Below, in pieces: positions 34,455 to 43,101 of a DNA stretch of 64,000 bases. How positions within the stretch are numbered: the stretch's first letter is position 1; every line of letters begins with the position of its first letter. The notes beneath the pieces were generated by a model. It made no database searches, was not told where the DNA came from, and saw nothing but the letters and a program-made list of their open reading frames with translations. The stretch comes from Rhodocyclaceae bacterium (GTDB lineage: Bacteria > Pseudomonadota > Gammaproteobacteria > Burkholderiales > Rhodocyclaceae): positions 30,704 to 94,703 of the forward strand of contig JAEUNM010000123.1 in assembly GCA_016791105.1 (NCBI GenBank), read 5' to 3'. The position numbers and the translations under genes were made by a program.

Positions 34455-35834
34455 TCAATTTTCAAGCACCCGAATCACGTCCAGCCCGATCAGCTCCTGC
34501 ACCGCCACGATAAGCCGGCGGTCTTCCAGAGGCGCTTTGGCGCGCAGGGCGGCCAGCGCTTCGTGCGCCACTACCGGCTCCCGCAGGCGCGCGAGCAGGG
34601 GGCGCAAGGCGCTGTACGGCAGCAGCGCTTCCACGTGCGCCAGCGACTGCGGTCCCGGAGACGGGTTGGCGCAAACAAGCCTGCTCTGCGGGTCGAGAAA
34701 AATCCGCGCGGCACGCAAATCCAGGGGCTGGCGGCGCTGCCAGAAAAGGCTATCCGGAAAGCGCCCCTCGCGCGCGTAATGGCGCGCGCGCTGGTGCAAA
34801 AACTCGATGAATGCTTCGCGCAGCGGCGGGTAAGCGCTGCCGGAATCGACTTCCGGCGTTACGGCAATAGGCCGCTGCAAAGCCTGAGAGACGCGCTGCG
34901 CGGCCCGGCGCGCGGAGCGGATGGCGCGCACCACGCCGTCGCCGGCGAGCGGATCGCAGGCCATGGCGGCATCGCCGATCGTGCACCACGCCTCGCCGTG
35001 GTCCGGATGGCGGAAACCGGAGTCCGCACGTGCTGCCCACGGTTCTCCCGCCAGCCGCGCGCCGGCACAGAGGGCCGCGGTGTGCGTACTTTCGGCCAGG
35101 GCGGCCATGAATGCCGCCGGCAGCGTTTCGCGCGGACCGGCGGCGAGCAGATCGACATCCGTCATCAAACTGACCAATAAGCCGCCGTCGGGCTGGGGCG
35201 CGGCATACCACCAGCCGTTTTGCACCGCCTCGATCTGCAGCACGGGCTCCGGCTTTGTGGCCGGCGCGCCCAAGCGAGCCACCCAGGCCATCATGCGATC
35301 CATGCGCACCCACTGCCCCGGGCGGCTCGCGGCAGGCCAGGCGTTTGAATCGCGCCCGCCGGCATCGACCACATAACGCGCGCTCAGGCGCTGCCCGTCT
35401 GTGAGCTGGACGGACCAGGCGGCATCCGCGGGTTCCACCGAAGTGGCGGCACAGCCCGTCAGCACATTCACGCCGCTTTGAACGGCCGCGCTGGCGAGCG
35501 CCTGGTCGAAGGCGGCGCGATCGACGTGCCAGCCTTCCCCATAGGGGTTGAACATGGCGTTGCGCTCGATTTGCGCGAATTCGCCCCAGGACGAACGTTG
35601 GCCGCGGAACGGCAGGCGCGGCACATTGCGCACGGCATCCCAAAGGCCCACCTCCTGCAATAGCGCCGCAAGTTCGCCGCCGAAAGTTTCGCCGGTGCGC
35701 GGATGTTGGTATCGACTGCGCTCGAGCAGCGTGACGGCAAGCCGGCTGCGCGCCGCCATGATGGCAAGCGCCAGACCGGCCGGGCCGCCGCCAAGGATGA
35801 GCAGATCGATGTTTAATGATGGGGCGGGCTGCAT
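34455..35834 (-). CDS. LodB-like FAD-dependent monooxygenase
   Basis: A 459-residue flavoprotein related to tryptophan halogenase and geranylgeranyl-reductase type enzymes. The FAD motif is LLILGGGPAGLAL near the N-terminus; RTGETFGGEL and the second nucleotide segment CTIGDAAMACDPLAGDG are typical. LodB/QhpG-type members modify tryptophan in quinone-cofactor oxidases. A LodA-like gene lies two genes upstream on the same strand, which supports a LodB role over a general hydroxylase. The ATG at 35834 is chosen because the FAD motif follows closely; an ATG at 35888 would add 18 residues. No clear ribosome site supports either. Confidence 0.72.
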   Translation of the reverse strand: MQPAPSLNIDLLILGGGPAGLALAIMAARSRLAVTLLERSRYQHPRTGETFGGELAALLQEVGLWDAVRNVPRLPFRGQRSSWGEFAQIERNAMFNPYGEGWHVDRAAFDQALASAAVQSGVNVLTGCAATSVEPADAAWSVQLTDGQRLSARYVVDAGGRDSNAWPAASRPGQWVRMDRMMAWVARLGAPATKPEPVLQIEAVQNGWWYAAPQPDGGLLVSLMTDVDLLAAGPRETLPAAFMAALAESTHTAALCAGARLAGEPWAARADSGFRHPDHGEAWCTIGDAAMACDPLAGDGVVRAIRSARRAAQRVSQALQRPIAVTPEVDSGSAYPPLREAFIEFLHQRARHYAREGRFPDSLFWQRRQPLDLRAARIFLDPQSRLVCANPSPGPQSLAHVEALLPYSALRPLLARLREPVVAHEALAALRAKAPLEDRRLIVAVQELIGLDVIRVLEN

Positions 35835-35917
35835 AGGGGGATCGTGTCGAGTGGCATTAAATGATGAAAGGTGCGGTCTGGAAACCATGCTGGCTTATTT
35901 TCCGCTCGGCGCCTTCC

Positions 35918-35989
35918 CTGGGGGTGCGGGCGTCCCGCCCGCACGACTTGACGCACCCAAAAGCAGGCGGGCGAGACGCCCACCCCCCA
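35918..35989. repeat. Single copy of palindromic repeat family B
   Basis: CTGGGGGTGCGGGCGTCCCG at 35918 pairs with the inverted GGCGGGCGAGACGCCCACCC ending near 35989. It lies between the ferredoxin gene and the LodB-like gene, within the ~270-bp gap. Confidence 0.8.
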
Positions 35990-36107
35990 AGCCTGCGCGC
36001 GACGGATCGCCTTCGCGTATCTGGGCGCTGGGTGAGACGGCATCCGGGAATTCCACAACGCTCGGCACCTTCCCAGGAAAACTAATGACTGAGATAAGTC
36101 CTTGCCA

Positions 36108-36824
36108 TCAGCTCGACGGCGTCGAATCTGCATCGCGCGGCGCCGGCCTGAGCCGAACCTTCGCCGTCGCGCCCGCAAGCACACTTATCGCGCCCTGGGC
36201 GGGACAATGCTGCTGGCAGATTCCGCAGCCCGTGCAAGGCGCGTCCCCGGCGACCGGGACATAACCGCTGCCGCGTTTGTTCAGTTCGATCGCCCCGGGT
36301 ATGGGGCACAGATCGTAACAAATGCGGCAGGGCAGTCCGCGCCAGGCGGTGCAGCGCTCGGTGTCGATTTGCGCGACACCCATGCGCACCTCTGCCGCAA
36401 CCCTCATGGGCTGCAGCGCACCGCTGGGGCAGGCGTGGGTGCAGGGCAAATCTGCGCACAAACTGCAGGCCTGGCGGGAAGGATCGATAGCCGGCAAATA
36501 CTTGCCGCTGGCACTATCCGCAAGCAAGGTAATCGCTTGCGGCGGGCACATCTCCGCGCAGCGGGCACAACTCGTACAGGCGCTGGCGAAGCTCTCCGCC
36601 AGGGCGCCCGGCGGGCGCAAGGGCGGCGCCAATGCAGCAGCCTCGTCGCTGGGCGGCGCGGCGAGCGGCGCGAGCGGCCCAGGCTGGCTGCGCACGCCAC
36701 GTTCCGGCGCGGGCGCCGCGTGTAGCCGCGAAAGCGGCGCGCCTGTGCTTCCCGCGCGCCGCCACCACAGCAAAAACGCGCGGCGGTTCATGCCTTCGCC
36801 GCCCAACGCCGGCTTTTCCTTCAT
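36108..36824 (-). CDS. MauM/NapG-like polyferredoxin
   Basis: A 238-residue iron-sulfur protein. Cysteine clusters CTSCARCAEMCP, CSLCADLPCTHACP, CRICYDLCP and CTGCGICQQHCP fit four [4Fe-4S] sites, the pattern of MauM, NapF and NapG ferredoxins. An RRAFLLWWRR segment follows Met12, which could be a Tat-like signal or an internal start (36791). MauM is encoded with methylamine dehydrogenase, another tryptophan-derived quinone enzyme. Placement between a LodA-like oxidase (24 bp upstream) and a LodB-like flavoprotein suggests electron transfer during cofactor formation or turnover. That link is inference. Confidence 0.8.
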   Translation of the reverse strand: MKEKPALGGEGMNRRAFLLWWRRAGSTGAPLSRLHAAPAPERGVRSQPGPLAPLAAPPSDEAAALAPPLRPPGALAESFASACTSCARCAEMCPPQAITLLADSASGKYLPAIDPSRQACSLCADLPCTHACPSGALQPMRVAAEVRMGVAQIDTERCTAWRGLPCRICYDLCPIPGAIELNKRGSGYVPVAGDAPCTGCGICQQHCPAQGAISVLAGATAKVRLRPAPRDADSTPSS

Positions 36825-36848
36825 ATCGCAACTAAGCCAGACAACGCA

Positions 36849-38954
36849 TCAAGGAACCTGCGGGTTGCGCTCCTGCTCGATATACACCTGGCTGCCCGGC
36901 TCCGATTCCAGCACGAAACCGAACTTGAACCAGTTGCCCAGCATGTCGTCGTAAGACGTGTCGCTGCTGCCGCTGGGCCATTTGCTATCCGGACGCGCCC
37001 AGGGCAAGCGCTGGCTTAGTTTATCGGTGGCATGCAGAAAAACGTCGTCCGGCCGCGCCGTCGGCCACCAACCGAGATTGAGCAGCTTGGAACAATCGTT
37101 GAAATCGGCCTGCCAGGGCAGCGCCATCTGGCGCGAAAAATGCCCCGCAACCAGGGGCGTGCCTTCCAGTTGTCCGCTGGGCAGGCGGAACTGACTGGTG
37201 GCGGCAAGATTGAGGCGGAACGGCTCGATGAAAAGCGCCGGGTTGCGTATTTGCCAACCCGCCTCGATGCCGGGATAAAACGGACCGCCTATGCAGTTTT
37301 CCAGATTGGCCTGGTCCAGCCCGTGCGGCGTGATCACACTAACCGGCGGCGGCGTGCCGAACATCGGCACGAAATTGCCCGCCGCCCAGGACCGCAGCAA
37401 CGCATATTGCACCGGGGTGAGCGTCGAATAGCGCTGGTAGCGCGGCACGCTGCGCGGCCCCGTGGTCTGCACCGCGCCGCCGCCCTGGTTGCCGGAGCCG
37501 TTCTGGCCGAAGGTATAAACGAAATTTTCGTTGCCCACGTACCAGTTGTCGCCATATAGCCGCGGCATGGTGGCGGGGCCGTTGGTGCTGGTCGCAGCGT
37601 CTTCCGGCGCACGCAAATAACTGAAAAATACCTTCCTCGCCTTAGCCGCACTATCGGACGGATCGCCGAGCGGATCGGTAAGCATCGCACTGTGCTTGAA
37701 ATTGACCAGCGCGGTGGTATAGACCAGATTAACCGCATTCCTGATGATGGGCCACACTTCGCTGGCGAAATCGGCGGCGATGCTGCCAAATTCGAACTTG
37801 CCCGCCACCGCCCCGCTTTTCCAGGCCGACCACGCGGTGTTGAGCTGAGTCATGCGCGCGAGCGGCCCGCCATTGAAGTAGAGCGCATTATCGGCCGGGA
37901 TGGCGAGCTTGCGTACCCCCATGTCGTAGAGCACGTCATACAGCGACACACCCGCGTTGAGGCCGGGCGAAAAATCCGGCGGCGCAACCAGCACCCAGGC
38001 ATTGCCGGCGGCGTCCATGGGAAAGTGCGTCAGATTGCCGGCACCGTCATCCACCGTCACCACCGCCGTGACCGGACCATCGCCGACGTCGTCAAACCAA
38101 TAGTTGTTGTTGGACCAGTGCGTGAGCGGCTGTGCCGGCGAAATGCTCGATGCCGAATGGCCCTTGCCGCCGAACACCAGCAAGCGGCCTTCCGCGTCCG
38201 TGCGCACCTGGCCCAGATAGTCGATCAAGGTTAGGCCATATGCATCTTTCACGACGCGCAAGGCCGGGTAGCCGCCAGCCGTGGCCGGCGTGAACAAATT
38301 CGGTGCGGCCGACAGCCCCGCAATGGAGCGCGGCCCGAAATCGCTCTGCAGACTGGCGCGGTCTGCCAGCGCCGGATTGCGCAATTCGCCGGCCGGCAAA
38401 GTTTCGCCACGCGGGCCGTCTTCTTCATAAAACGCCGCCTTGCGGTTGGCCAGATGCACCGTCCAGGTAATTGCTTTAACGTAGGGCGAGCCCGGCGTCG
38501 GCACTTGCGGCAGCACCTCGCCCGCCGGCTCCAGCCGGCCCTCGGCGTTGCGCAGGTATTCAAATACACGGAAGCGCACGGCCTGCGGCTTGATCGCGCC
38601 ATCCAGCTTATACGAGCCGACTTCGCGTTCCGTCAGTCCTTCGGTGGCTTTCTGGCCCGGCAGTTCGGGGCCGACGATAAACGCGCGATCCGGGTCCAGA
38701 TTCCCCAGGCGCGCAATGCCTATGGCCGGGTGTATGCGAAACACCCGCGCCGGCGGGCCGGCGGCATGAGACTGAGCGGGCGCCATGACGCCCGCCACGG
38801 CCATCGTGGTGGCACCGGCAGCCATGCCGGAAATGAATTCGCGGCGAGTCAGGCCGGCGGGAACATCCGCCTGCGCCTGCGCTGCCGTGGCGGCGTCGGC
38901 GGTCTCACCGGCTGCCTGCGCAAGGGAATTTTTTGTTGATGTTTGATCGGCCAT
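36849..38954 (-). CDS. LodA-like cysteine tryptophylquinone (CTQ) amino-acid oxidase
   Basis: A 701-residue protein of the LodA/GoxA family. Family segments include FRIHPAIGIARLGN and QAVRFRVFEY near the N-terminus. The cofactor cysteine is Cys554 in LENCIGGPFYPGIE and the cofactor tryptophan is Trp614 in ALPWQADFNDC; the 60-residue gap is close to the 65 residues in LodA (Cys516, Trp581). Members oxidise lysine epsilon-amine or glycine and release hydrogen peroxide and ammonia. Unusually, a LTRREFISGMAAGATTMAVA segment at about residues 34-53 looks like a Tat signal preceded by a long tail, so the protein may be exported after folding. GAGG lies before the ATG. The substrate is not predictable by eye. 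Confidence 0.85.
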   Translation of the reverse strand: MADQTSTKNSLAQAAGETADAATAAQAQADVPAGLTRREFISGMAAGATTMAVAGVMAPAQSHAAGPPARVFRIHPAIGIARLGNLDPDRAFIVGPELPGQKATEGLTEREVGSYKLDGAIKPQAVRFRVFEYLRNAEGRLEPAGEVLPQVPTPGSPYVKAITWTVHLANRKAAFYEEDGPRGETLPAGELRNPALADRASLQSDFGPRSIAGLSAAPNLFTPATAGGYPALRVVKDAYGLTLIDYLGQVRTDAEGRLLVFGGKGHSASSISPAQPLTHWSNNNYWFDDVGDGPVTAVVTVDDGAGNLTHFPMDAAGNAWVLVAPPDFSPGLNAGVSLYDVLYDMGVRKLAIPADNALYFNGGPLARMTQLNTAWSAWKSGAVAGKFEFGSIAADFASEVWPIIRNAVNLVYTTALVNFKHSAMLTDPLGDPSDSAAKARKVFFSYLRAPEDAATSTNGPATMPRLYGDNWYVGNENFVYTFGQNGSGNQGGGAVQTTGPRSVPRYQRYSTLTPVQYALLRSWAAGNFVPMFGTPPPVSVITPHGLDQANLENCIGGPFYPGIEAGWQIRNPALFIEPFRLNLAATSQFRLPSGQLEGTPLVAGHFSRQMALPWQADFNDCSKLLNLGWWPTARPDDVFLHATDKLSQRLPWARPDSKWPSGSSDTSYDDMLGNWFKFGFVLESEPGSQVYIEQERNPQVP

Positions 38955-39184
38955 CGGAAAACCTCAGCGAAGGAAAAAACAAGGCGGATTAGAACATCCG
39001 CAGGAATGAGCCCCCTGTGGTGCATGTCGCGGCTGTAACTGGATTGTCTTGGGAGGCAAGAAGTGCGCCGAATTGCGCCGCCTGTGTGGCGCCCGTCTGG
39101 ACCAGCGCTGAAGCATGCGCGCAGTCCTACAAATCCTGCCTGGCGCACTCGGCGCGCCTTGGCGGATGGCTGCTACATACGGCA

Positions 39185-39233
39185 GCGCTGAACCGCATGC
39201 CTTGCCGTGCCGGCCAAGCATGCGGTTCAGCGC
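39185..39233. promoter_or_regulatory. Perfect 16-bp inverted repeat between the LodA-like gene and the WYL regulator
   Basis: GCGCTGAACCGCATGC (39185-39200) is followed, after 17 bases, by its exact complement GCATGCGGTTCAGCGC (39218-39233). It lies in the 382-bp gap between two divergent genes. It has no U-tract on either strand. It could be an operator, a bidirectional hairpin, or an extragenic palindrome. The rest of this gap shows no gene. Confidence 0.6.
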
Positions 39234-39336
39234 AACAAAATACTATCAAAAGTCCAAGCCAGGTGAAAGTAATGCCAGGATTCACATCGTACTCTGTGCA
39301 TAATCCGACGGGAATCCGCACGCCCGGGGGGCGCAT

Positions 39337-40323
39337 ATGGACATGCTGCATCGCTTTTTCAGGCTGCACGACCTTTTGCGGGCGAGGCACTTGCCCCTGC
39401 CGCGCGAGGAAATAGCTACGCAGCTGGAATGCAACCGATCCAGCGTGACGCGCCTGATCCGCAGCCTGCGCGAGTACGGCGCGCAGATAGAGTGCGTGCG
39501 CGGGCAGGGCTATCGGTACACAAAGGGCGCCGACTTTGCATTGCCCGGGCTGTGGTTTACACCCAGCGAACTGACGGCGCTGCTGCTGGCGCAACGCCTG
39601 CTGGAAGATGCCGAGCCCGGCCTGCTGTCCGCGGCGCTGGCGCCGGTGCGCAAGCGCATCAAGGAACTGGTGTCGGCAGAACACCTGGGCAGCGGCGAAC
39701 TTTCCCGCCGCATGCACCTTCCACGCGCGGCCGGCCGCGGCGTGGGGTGCTGTTTCGAAACCTGCGCGTTGGCGTTGGCCCAGCGCCGCCGCCTGGAAAT
39801 CGAGTACCAGCCGCGCAGCGACGCGCGCCCGCCCGCCTGGCGCAGCGTATCGCCACAGCGCCTGACGCGCTGGCGCGACAACTGGTACCTGGAAGCCTGG
39901 TGTCACGAGCGCGGCGCGCTGCGCAGCTTCGCGCTCGAACGCATCCTGCGCGCGCAGCCGCTGGACCAGGCCGCGCACGAAGTAGCGCTCGCCGACGTGG
40001 CGGCGCACTTCGACGCCGCCTACGGCATATTCGCCGGCCCGCCGCGCGAGCGCGCCCGCCTTCTATTCAGCGCCGAACGCGCGCGCTGGGTAGCCGAAGA
40101 ACAATGGCACCCCGACCAGTACGGCCGCAGCCTGCCGGACGGCCGCTACGAACTCGAACTGCCCTACGCCGACGCGCGCGAACTGGCCATGGACATCCTG
40201 CGCCACGGCCGCCACGTCGAAGTGCTGGCCCCCGACAGCCTGCGCGCCGCCGTGCGGGCAGAACTGCAGGCCGCCCTGGCGCAATATTTTTCGCCGCCGG
40301 GCGCCGACGTGCTCACCGACTGA
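39337..40323 (+). CDS. WYL-domain transcriptional regulator (YafY-like)
   Basis: A 328-residue regulator with an N-terminal winged helix-turn-helix (residues 1-62; CNRSSVTRLIRSLREYG as recognition area) and a WYL domain with the name-giving Trp183-Tyr184-Leu185 in RDNWYLEAW, followed by the WCX-type C-terminal region. WYL domains bind single-stranded nucleic acid or nucleotides and often control CRISPR-Cas or other defence genes. It ends 79 bp before cas3 on the same strand, so it is the likely first gene or local regulator of the cas operon. The start ATG follows a GGGGGGC stretch. Confidence 0.88.
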   Translation: MDMLHRFFRLHDLLRARHLPLPREEIATQLECNRSSVTRLIRSLREYGAQIECVRGQGYRYTKGADFALPGLWFTPSELTALLLAQRLLEDAEPGLLSAALAPVRKRIKELVSAEHLGSGELSRRMHLPRAAGRGVGCCFETCALALAQRRRLEIEYQPRSDARPPAWRSVSPQRLTRWRDNWYLEAWCHERGALRSFALERILRAQPLDQAAHEVALADVAAHFDAAYGIFAGPPRERARLLFSAERARWVAEEQWHPDQYGRSLPDGRYELELPYADARELAMDILRHGRHVEVLAPDSLRAAVRAELQAALAQYFSPPGADVLTD

Positions 40324-40402
40324 GCATGAGGGGGCATTACAGTTGCGCGCTCGCCCACCCGTGTCGCGCTATCCAGTCGCAATCCTCAACGAGATCGAAA
40401 CG

Positions 40403-43099
40403 ATGACTTTCGAAGACTTTTTCGCTTCTGCTACCCGCTCGCAGCAAGACCCCGCGGGGCCAACAGGCTTTCCGCCGCATGCATGGCAACTAGAGCTTGC
40501 AGCGGAAGCCGAATGCCGCAATCGGCTGATTCGCATCCCGACCGGCTTTGGCAAAACGCTAGGCGTGCTGGCCGTGTGGGCGTGGCACCGCCTGCACCAT
40601 GGCGACGACGCCTGGCCCCGGCGGCTGGTGTGGTGCCTGCCGATGCGCGTATTGGTCGAGCAGACCGTTGATGCCGCGAAACTCGCCTTGGCGCGCCTGG
40701 GGCTACTGACCGAAAACGATACGGGCGCGAGCGTCTTCCCGCTCATGGGCGGGGCCGATCCGGGCGACTGGCACCTTTACCCTGAGCGCTGTGCAGTGCT
40801 GATCGGAACGCAGGACATGTTGCTGTCGCGCGCACTCAATCGCGGTTACGCCTCCCCACGCGCGCGTTGGCCCATGGAGTTCGGGCTGCTTAATCAGGAT
40901 TGTCTTTGGGTTTTCGATGAGATTCAGCTCATGGATGTCGCGCTTGCGACAAGCGGCCAGTTACAAGCCTTTCGTGACACGGAAAATGCGGCCGGCAAGC
41001 AGACCAGGCCGGTATTCAGTTGGTGGATGAGCGCCACCCTGCAAGCGGATTGGTTCAAGCGCAGCCCCGAAACTGCGGCCTATGCGGACATGCTGCCGCA
41101 CGGCCTGACCGACGCAGACCGGAGCGTATCGCTGTGGACCGAGGTGGAAAAGCCTTGCAGCGTGATCGAGAGCAGCAGTACGGCTGACACGGCCACCTTA
41201 ATTGCGCGACTGCACCTGGAGCATGGTCGCGGGGCGAAGGGACCGACGCTGGTAGTCGTCAACACTGTCGAAGAAGCCGTCACGATTTACCGCCAGTTAA
41301 GCCGGGATAAATCGCTCGAAGGGACCGACTTGCGCCTCATCCACAGCCGCTTCAGGCCGGCCGAGCGTGCCGGTTGGCGCAGCGACTTCCTCCACGCAGC
41401 TGCCTGCGCGCCCGGTAAGGACCGCATTGTCGTCGCCACCCAGGTGGTGGAGGCCGGTGTCGATTATTCGGCCGCGCTGCTGGTTACCCAGCTTGCTCCT
41501 TGGGCCAGTCTGGTGCAGCGCTTCGGCCGCAGCGCGCGTTGGGGCGGTCGCGCCAGCGTGGTTGTCGTGGACTATCGCCCAAAGGACGACAAGGCGGCGC
41601 TGCCCTATGCACTCGCTGAACTGGATGCGGCGCGTGCTGCACTGGCGGAACTGGCCGGCGCCAGCCCCGCTGGCCTCGCCGCGTTTGAAGCGGCGCACCC
41701 GGAAATGCTTGCGCCGCTTTATCCCTACGAGCCGCGCCACCTTCTGCTGCGGCATGAAGTAGACGACTTGTTCGACACTACGCCCGACCTTTCTGGCGCA
41801 GATATCGACATCAGCCGCTACATACGTTCGGGACCCGAGCGCGACGTGCAGGTGTTCTGGGAGGACATCCGGTCGGACGAACACCCTAGCAGCAAACTGC
41901 GGCCGCAACGAGACGCCCTGTGCGCAGTGCCCTTCCTGAAATCCCGCGACTGGCTTTGCGAAAAAGGCAGTGACCGGCTCAAGGCGGGCATGCGCGCCTG
42001 GGTGTGGGACTGGCTCGAAAACACCTGGCGCCGAGCGGGCGGCAAGGACCTCTACCCAGGCCAGACCGTATTGGTGGCGGCGGAAAATGGCGGCTACCTG
42101 GCATCGGAAGGCTGGGCGCCGCAAAGCAGCATCGCGGTACTGCCTCTGCCGACAGCGGAAATGTCGCGCGCGGAAGAAGCGGACTCCACGCAGGACGACG
42201 AGGCCATGAGCCGCTATCCCTGGAAAACCATTGCTACACATGGAGCGGAAACCGGGCAGCTTGCGATCGCCATCGCTAAATTGCTGGTGCCAGAGCAAGC
42301 TGAGTTATTCGGACTGGCCGGCCGCTGGCACGATGCCGGCAAGGCATTCGTTGCATTTCAGGGCTCGATGTGTGCGGCGGACCGACCGCAGCGCGGCGAC
42401 CTGGCAAAAGCACCGCCCGCGGCCTGGTTGGCGCCACCGCGCATGTATCCGATGCCCGACGAGCCGCGGCGCGCCGGATTTCGGCACGAACTGGCGAGCA
42501 CCCTGGCGCTCTTTTCCGTGCTGCAGAAGTACCAACCTGAACATGCCGCATTGCTAGGTCCGTGGCGGGAGTTGCTCGGCAAGATCGGCCATGCCGTCGC
42601 CGCTGCGCCGGAGGCACCGGTATACGCCGACACAGGTGTCCTGGAAGCCGAAGTTCTAGCGCTCGGTGCAGACGCTTTCGACCTGCTCGCCTATCTGGTA
42701 TGCGCTCACCACGGCAAAGTCCGCGTGACCTGGCACGCCTGCAAGGCCGACCAGGATATGTCCGACGGGCGCACGCGCATACGCGGCATTGTTGAAGGCG
42801 ACATGCTGCATGCAATGCAGCTCGCCGACTCGACGGGCACGGCGCGCACGCTGCCCGAACTGAAACTATCGCTGGCTGCCTCGGCGGCCGGGCTCAATCC
42901 GCACACCGGCCGCGGATGGACCGAGCGCGTGCTCGGCTTGCTTGAACGGCATGGTCCGTTCGGATTGGCCTATCTCGAATGCCTGTTGCGTGCGGCCGAT
43001 CAGCGCGCATCCGCACTGACTAATGCCGACCCCTTGCTGGATGCCGAGACGCCTGGCGAACAAAGCACTGCTTCGGCCGACGTAGCGCTGGAGGACTGA
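40403..43099 (+). CDS. cas3: Cas3 helicase-nuclease, type I-G (I-U), C-terminal HD
   Basis: An 898-residue protein that unwinds and degrades invader DNA recruited by Cascade. The helicase part comes first: Walker A IPTGFGKT with Lys51, DEIQ box with Asp172 (VFDEIQLMD), SATLQ motif III area and motif VI QRFGRSARWGG. The HD nuclease lies at the C-terminus: His643-Asp644 in GRWHDAGKAF, His in FRHELAS and HHG in CAHHGKVR. Helicase-then-HD order is the mark of type I-G/I-U Cas3. The ATG at 40403 is preferred; a TTG-started extension of 20 residues to 40343 lacks support. The next gene starts 2 bp after the stop. Confidence 0.95.
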   Translation: MTFEDFFASATRSQQDPAGPTGFPPHAWQLELAAEAECRNRLIRIPTGFGKTLGVLAVWAWHRLHHGDDAWPRRLVWCLPMRVLVEQTVDAAKLALARLGLLTENDTGASVFPLMGGADPGDWHLYPERCAVLIGTQDMLLSRALNRGYASPRARWPMEFGLLNQDCLWVFDEIQLMDVALATSGQLQAFRDTENAAGKQTRPVFSWWMSATLQADWFKRSPETAAYADMLPHGLTDADRSVSLWTEVEKPCSVIESSSTADTATLIARLHLEHGRGAKGPTLVVVNTVEEAVTIYRQLSRDKSLEGTDLRLIHSRFRPAERAGWRSDFLHAAACAPGKDRIVVATQVVEAGVDYSAALLVTQLAPWASLVQRFGRSARWGGRASVVVVDYRPKDDKAALPYALAELDAARAALAELAGASPAGLAAFEAAHPEMLAPLYPYEPRHLLLRHEVDDLFDTTPDLSGADIDISRYIRSGPERDVQVFWEDIRSDEHPSSKLRPQRDALCAVPFLKSRDWLCEKGSDRLKAGMRAWVWDWLENTWRRAGGKDLYPGQTVLVAAENGGYLASEGWAPQSSIAVLPLPTAEMSRAEEADSTQDDEAMSRYPWKTIATHGAETGQLAIAIAKLLVPEQAELFGLAGRWHDAGKAFVAFQGSMCAADRPQRGDLAKAPPAAWLAPPRMYPMPDEPRRAGFRHELASTLALFSVLQKYQPEHAALLGPWRELLGKIGHAVAAAPEAPVYADTGVLEAEVLALGADAFDLLAYLVCAHHGKVRVTWHACKADQDMSDGRTRIRGIVEGDMLHAMQLADSTGTARTLPELKLSLAASAAGLNPHTGRGWTERVLGLLERHGPFGLAYLECLLRAADQRASALTNADPLLDAETPGEQSTASADVALED

Positions 43100-43101
43100 A
43101 C

